Assembly (NCBI GenBank): GCA_902386085.1
Contig: CABMIA010000032.1
Location: 1-7,448, forward strand
Direction of reading: 5' to 3'
DNA length: 7,448 nt
Origin: an uncultured archaeon
GTDB lineage: Archaea > Halobacteriota > Methanosarcinia > Methanosarcinales > Methanoperedenaceae
The notes below the pieces were generated by a model that searched no databases, was not told the origin of the DNA, and worked only from the letters and a program-made list of their open reading frames with translations. Positions 5,512-7,448 of this stretch are shown one piece after another. A program made the translations under genes and the position numbers. The stretch's first letter is position 1; every line of letters starts with the position of its first letter.

Positions 5512-6558
5512 TCATACGGTTTTTATTTCAAACCCTTCGAACATCTTTCTCATTATGACATCCTGGACCGAACCGAAACCCGGGGTGGCGATCGTGCTTC
5601 CGCTCAGGTCATCGATAGATCCTATATTAGAATCCGCCCTGACCACCAGCGATGTCCCGCCGGAATTCATGCCATTGATGATATATACCTTTCCATTATC
5701 GTTTATGTCATATCGAAAAATCTGGCTCATGCCTAAAGTCGCCACATCTACCTCGCGATGGCTGAAGGCATTCGTTATAGCCAGGCCGTTCCTGAATTTT
5801 AAAAACTTGATATTCTTGTCCGGGATAAGACCTACCCTTTCAAAATAACCTTCTTTTTGCGCCACATATACTGCAAGATAGTGGATATTGCCATCTATAT
5901 ACCCGAACCTGAGGCTTCCGTTAACAGCAGGCGGGGTCCAGTCCGGTTCCTCTTCCAGCCTTTTTCCGATTTCTTTGTAATACCTGTCAAGGATTATACT
6001 TGAAAGAAAATCATCAACGTCATTATAACCCATCTCAACAGGACTCTTTTTTAAAGCCCCGGCTTTATCCAGGATCCCAACGACTTTTTTAGTTTCGCCC
6101 ATATCAGGGAATTCCATATACACTGTATTATTGATGGCTGCCGCGCTGGCTTCGTGATCAACGCCTGTAAATTCGGAGCCGTATTTTAAGACCTTCTCCC
6201 GGTTTGCCGGGTCATTTACGAACCTTGTACTTTTTACATGCACCCAGACAAGTGCCCTTACCGTATCTTCATCTTTAAGCAGGTATTCCGAGATCGCAAG
6301 CCCGCACGACGGATGGTTCTTCCATATGTCCTGGGAATTAACCAGATACCTGCCATAGCCTTCGGCTACGGTTTTTGCGGACTGGGGTTCCCATGAAATG
6401 AAACCGGATATCGATCCGTTCTTGAGAGCCGCCGACATCTCATCCGGGGTCATGGAAACGACATATATTACTTTTTGCGCGTGGGATTTCTCGTATAGCG
6501 TAACTCCCGCAAGTGAAATCGCAACCAATATTATTATAAAATAAACATAATTTTTCAT
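5512..6558 (-). CDS. NitT/TauT-type (NMT1/SsuA-like) solute-binding protein with swapped halves (circular permutation)
   Basis: The 348-residue product starts with a hydrophobic segment (residues 5-20, FIIILVAISLAG) that serves as signal peptide or N-terminal anchor; no lipobox Cys is present. Residues 30-200 match the part that is usually C-terminal in this family: VSMTPDEMSAALKNGSISGF, SWEPQ (55-59), DIWKNHPSCGLAISEYLL (77-94) and the closing helices. A linker with EEEPDWTPP (202-210) follows. Residues 216-348 match the part that is usually N-terminal: LRFGYIDGNIHYLAVYVAQK, EGYFERVGL, DVATLGMSQI, GGTSLVVRADSNI, DLSGSTIATPGFGSVQD. The protein stops at EGFEIKTV, just where the first residues after the anchor (VIYVVSMTPDEM) would normally continue. 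The pieces sum to about one complete fold. Its ATG overlaps the kinase stop (ATGA, 6555-6558), so the two are translationally coupled. No permease or ATPase is in view. Family assignment is firm; ligand unknown (relatives bind sulfonates, nitrate, thiamine precursors and similar). Confidence 0.85.
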   Translation of the reverse strand: MKNYVYFIIILVAISLAGVTLYEKSHAQKVIYVVSMTPDEMSAALKNGSISGFISWEPQSAKTVAEGYGRYLVNSQDIWKNHPSCGLAISEYLLKDEDTVRALVWVHVKSTRFVNDPANREKVLKYGSEFTGVDHEASAAAINNTVYMEFPDMGETKKVVGILDKAGALKKSPVEMGYNDVDDFLSSIILDRYYKEIGKRLEEEPDWTPPAVNGSLRFGYIDGNIHYLAVYVAQKEGYFERVGLIPDKNIKFLKFRNGLAITNAFSHREVDVATLGMSQIFRYDINDNGKVYIINGMNSGGTSLVVRADSNIGSIDDLSGSTIATPGFGSVQDVIMRKMFEGFEIKTV

Positions 6559-7448
6559 GATCTACCATACTTTTTTAAGCTGAAATAAAATGTGCTTCCT
6601 TTTCCGGGCTCGCTGTCCACAAGTATTTCACTGCCATGCGCTTTTACGATCCCGCTTGATATAGAAAGCCCAAGTCCGCTGCCGCCTATTTTTCTCCGTG
6701 ACGTGCTGTCCACCTGATAAAATTTATCAAATATTTTTCCCACATTTTCCTTCTCTATGCCGATGCCGGTATCCTTAACTCTTATCTCTATTTTATCCGG
6801 GTATTGATTTGCTGACAAGAGAATGCTCCCGCCTTCAGGCGTAAATTTTAATGCGTTCCCGAGAAGATTATTCAACACGATTATAAGCTTTTCCTTATCT
6901 GCAAATACCAGGGGGAGTTCCGGAGGAATATCTTTTGAAACCGTCAATTTTTTTTTCAGGGAAAGCTGGCTGATATTTTCAAGCGCGGTATCTGCTACTT
7001 CATTGAAATCAACCTGATCCATCCTGAACTCCATCTTTCCGGCTTCTATCTTCGAGAGGTCAAGGATATCGTTGATCAGGCGTGTCTGGCGGTCGATGTT
7101 CCTTATGATTATTGAAAGCATCTCCTTCTGCACCTCCGGTTTCGCTGTCCCTTCGGATTCAAGGAACTCGGCTGATGTTCTTATTGCAGAAAGAGGCGTC
7201 TTTAGTTCATGCGATACCAGGGAAATGAAATCAGATTTAAGCTCATCAAGTTTTTTTAATTCTTCATTAGCAACAATTAATTCCCTGTTTTTTTCTTCCA
7301 GATCCATGTTTGCAATTTCGATCCTGGTTTCAAGCTTTTTCCTTATATCGAGCAGTTCTTTTGCTGTCAGCTTGAAAATATCGTTCAACCAAAAAAAATA
7401 AAAAAAAAAAAAAAACATAATCGGTTTGAAGTTTGCTATTGCAATAAC
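6555..7448 (-). CDS. Sensor histidine kinase, HisKA plus HATPase_c (5' partial)
   Basis: Numbered from the ATG at 7418, a coiled coil (about 22-62, KKLETRIEIANMDLEEKNRELIVANEEL) leads into the HisKA dimerisation helix with SHELKTPLSAIR; His70 is the predicted phosphorylation site. The ATPase domain follows with the N box (VLNNLLGNALKFTP, about 181-194), the G1 box DTGIGI (216-221), the F box FDKFYQVD (230-237) and the G2 box GSGLGLS (246-252). All catalytic motifs are intact and no receiver domain is attached. The frame stays open upstream of 7418 to the window edge (VIAIANFKPI), no ribosome site precedes that ATG, and a kinase of this kind normally has a sensor or membrane region before the coiled coil. 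The gene therefore probably begins outside the window. The codons just inside the edge encode FFFFFYFFW from an A/T homopolymer, whose length may be misread. It is followed by the solute-binding protein with a 4-base overlap, a likely sensor partner. No response regulator is seen. Confidence 0.9.
   Translation of the reverse strand, partial: VIAIANFKPIMFFFFFYFFWLNDIFKLTAKELLDIRKKLETRIEIANMDLEEKNRELIVANEELKKLDELKSDFISLVSHELKTPLSAIRTSAEFLESEGTAKPEVQKEMLSIIIRNIDRQTRLINDILDLSKIEAGKMEFRMDQVDFNEVADTALENISQLSLKKKLTVSKDIPPELPLVFADKEKLIIVLNNLLGNALKFTPEGGSILLSANQYPDKIEIRVKDTGIGIEKENVGKIFDKFYQVDSTSRRKIGGSGLGLSISSGIVKAHGSEILVDSEPGKGSTFYFSLKKYGRS
7391..7415. repeat. Homopolymer A tract (A8-T-A16)
   Basis: Plus-strand bases 7391-7398 are A, 7399 is T and 7400-7415 are A. 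It is read in the kinase frame as Phe/Tyr codons. Such a run is a hot spot for sequencing-length errors and for slippage, and it lies only about 33 bases from the window edge, so the 5' end of the kinase gene should be treated with caution. Confidence 0.9.

Noticed and set aside
5504..5848. 114-codon plus-strand open frame opposite the solute-binding protein
   Set aside because: The opposite strand encodes conserved binding-protein motifs; this frame is low-complexity shadow sequence.
7072..7401. 109-codon plus-strand open frame opposite the kinase
   Set aside because: Its Ser/Phe-rich translation is typical of the reverse of a Glu/Lys-rich coiled coil and HisKA helix.

Overview
The window looks archaeal, most likely from the Methanosarcinales / ANME-2 ('Ca. 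Methanoperedens'-like) group. The basis is TTTAAATA-type TATA boxes upstream of genes, strong GGAGG ribosome sites, a two-domain U32 protein, a secreted protein with COG1470-like beta-sandwich repeats and several N-glycosylation sequons, and a NitT/TauT-type solute-binding protein. The lineage is an inference from gene content; no rRNA or other marker gene is present.

Layout. (1) Positions 1-150 hold the 3' end, or a very short version, of an unrecognised plus-strand gene. It overlaps tail-to-tail by 4 bases with a minus-strand cluster. (2) That cluster, read from about 1446 down to 147, begins with a well-signalled but truncated VOC/glyoxalase gene (33 codons). An SRPBCC/AHSA1-like gene and a DUF72 (YecE-like) gene follow. 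(3) A divergent intergenic region (1433-1707) contains a 73-base imperfect palindrome built from six half-sites at 10-11 base steps, and then a TATA box. (4) A 770-residue peptidase-U32 family protein (1708-4020) has the usual cysteine cluster in its first domain and a second, cysteine-poor U32-like domain. (5) An AT-rich intergenic region (4021-4210) has a hairpin/T-tail terminator, a promoter, a perfect 16-base palindrome and a strong ribosome site. It leads into a secreted 420-residue protein (4211-5473). (6) A convergent minus-strand pair follows: a sensor histidine kinase that runs off the right edge, and a 348-residue solute-binding protein whose start overlaps the kinase stop by ATGA.

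The most notable object is the solute-binding protein. Its two halves are in reversed order: the segment that is normally C-terminal (SWEPQ ... WKNHPSCGLAIS) comes first, straight after the signal/anchor segment. The segment that is normally N-terminal (GYIDGNIHYLAVYVAQKEGYF ... ATPGFGSVQD) comes last. Together they make about one complete NMT1/SsuA-like fold, so this looks like a natural circular permutation. Being translationally coupled to a histidine kinase with no transporter genes in view, it may serve as the extracytoplasmic ligand-sensing partner of that kinase rather than as a transport component (inference).

No tRNA, rRNA, CRISPR array, insertion sequence or transposase was seen.
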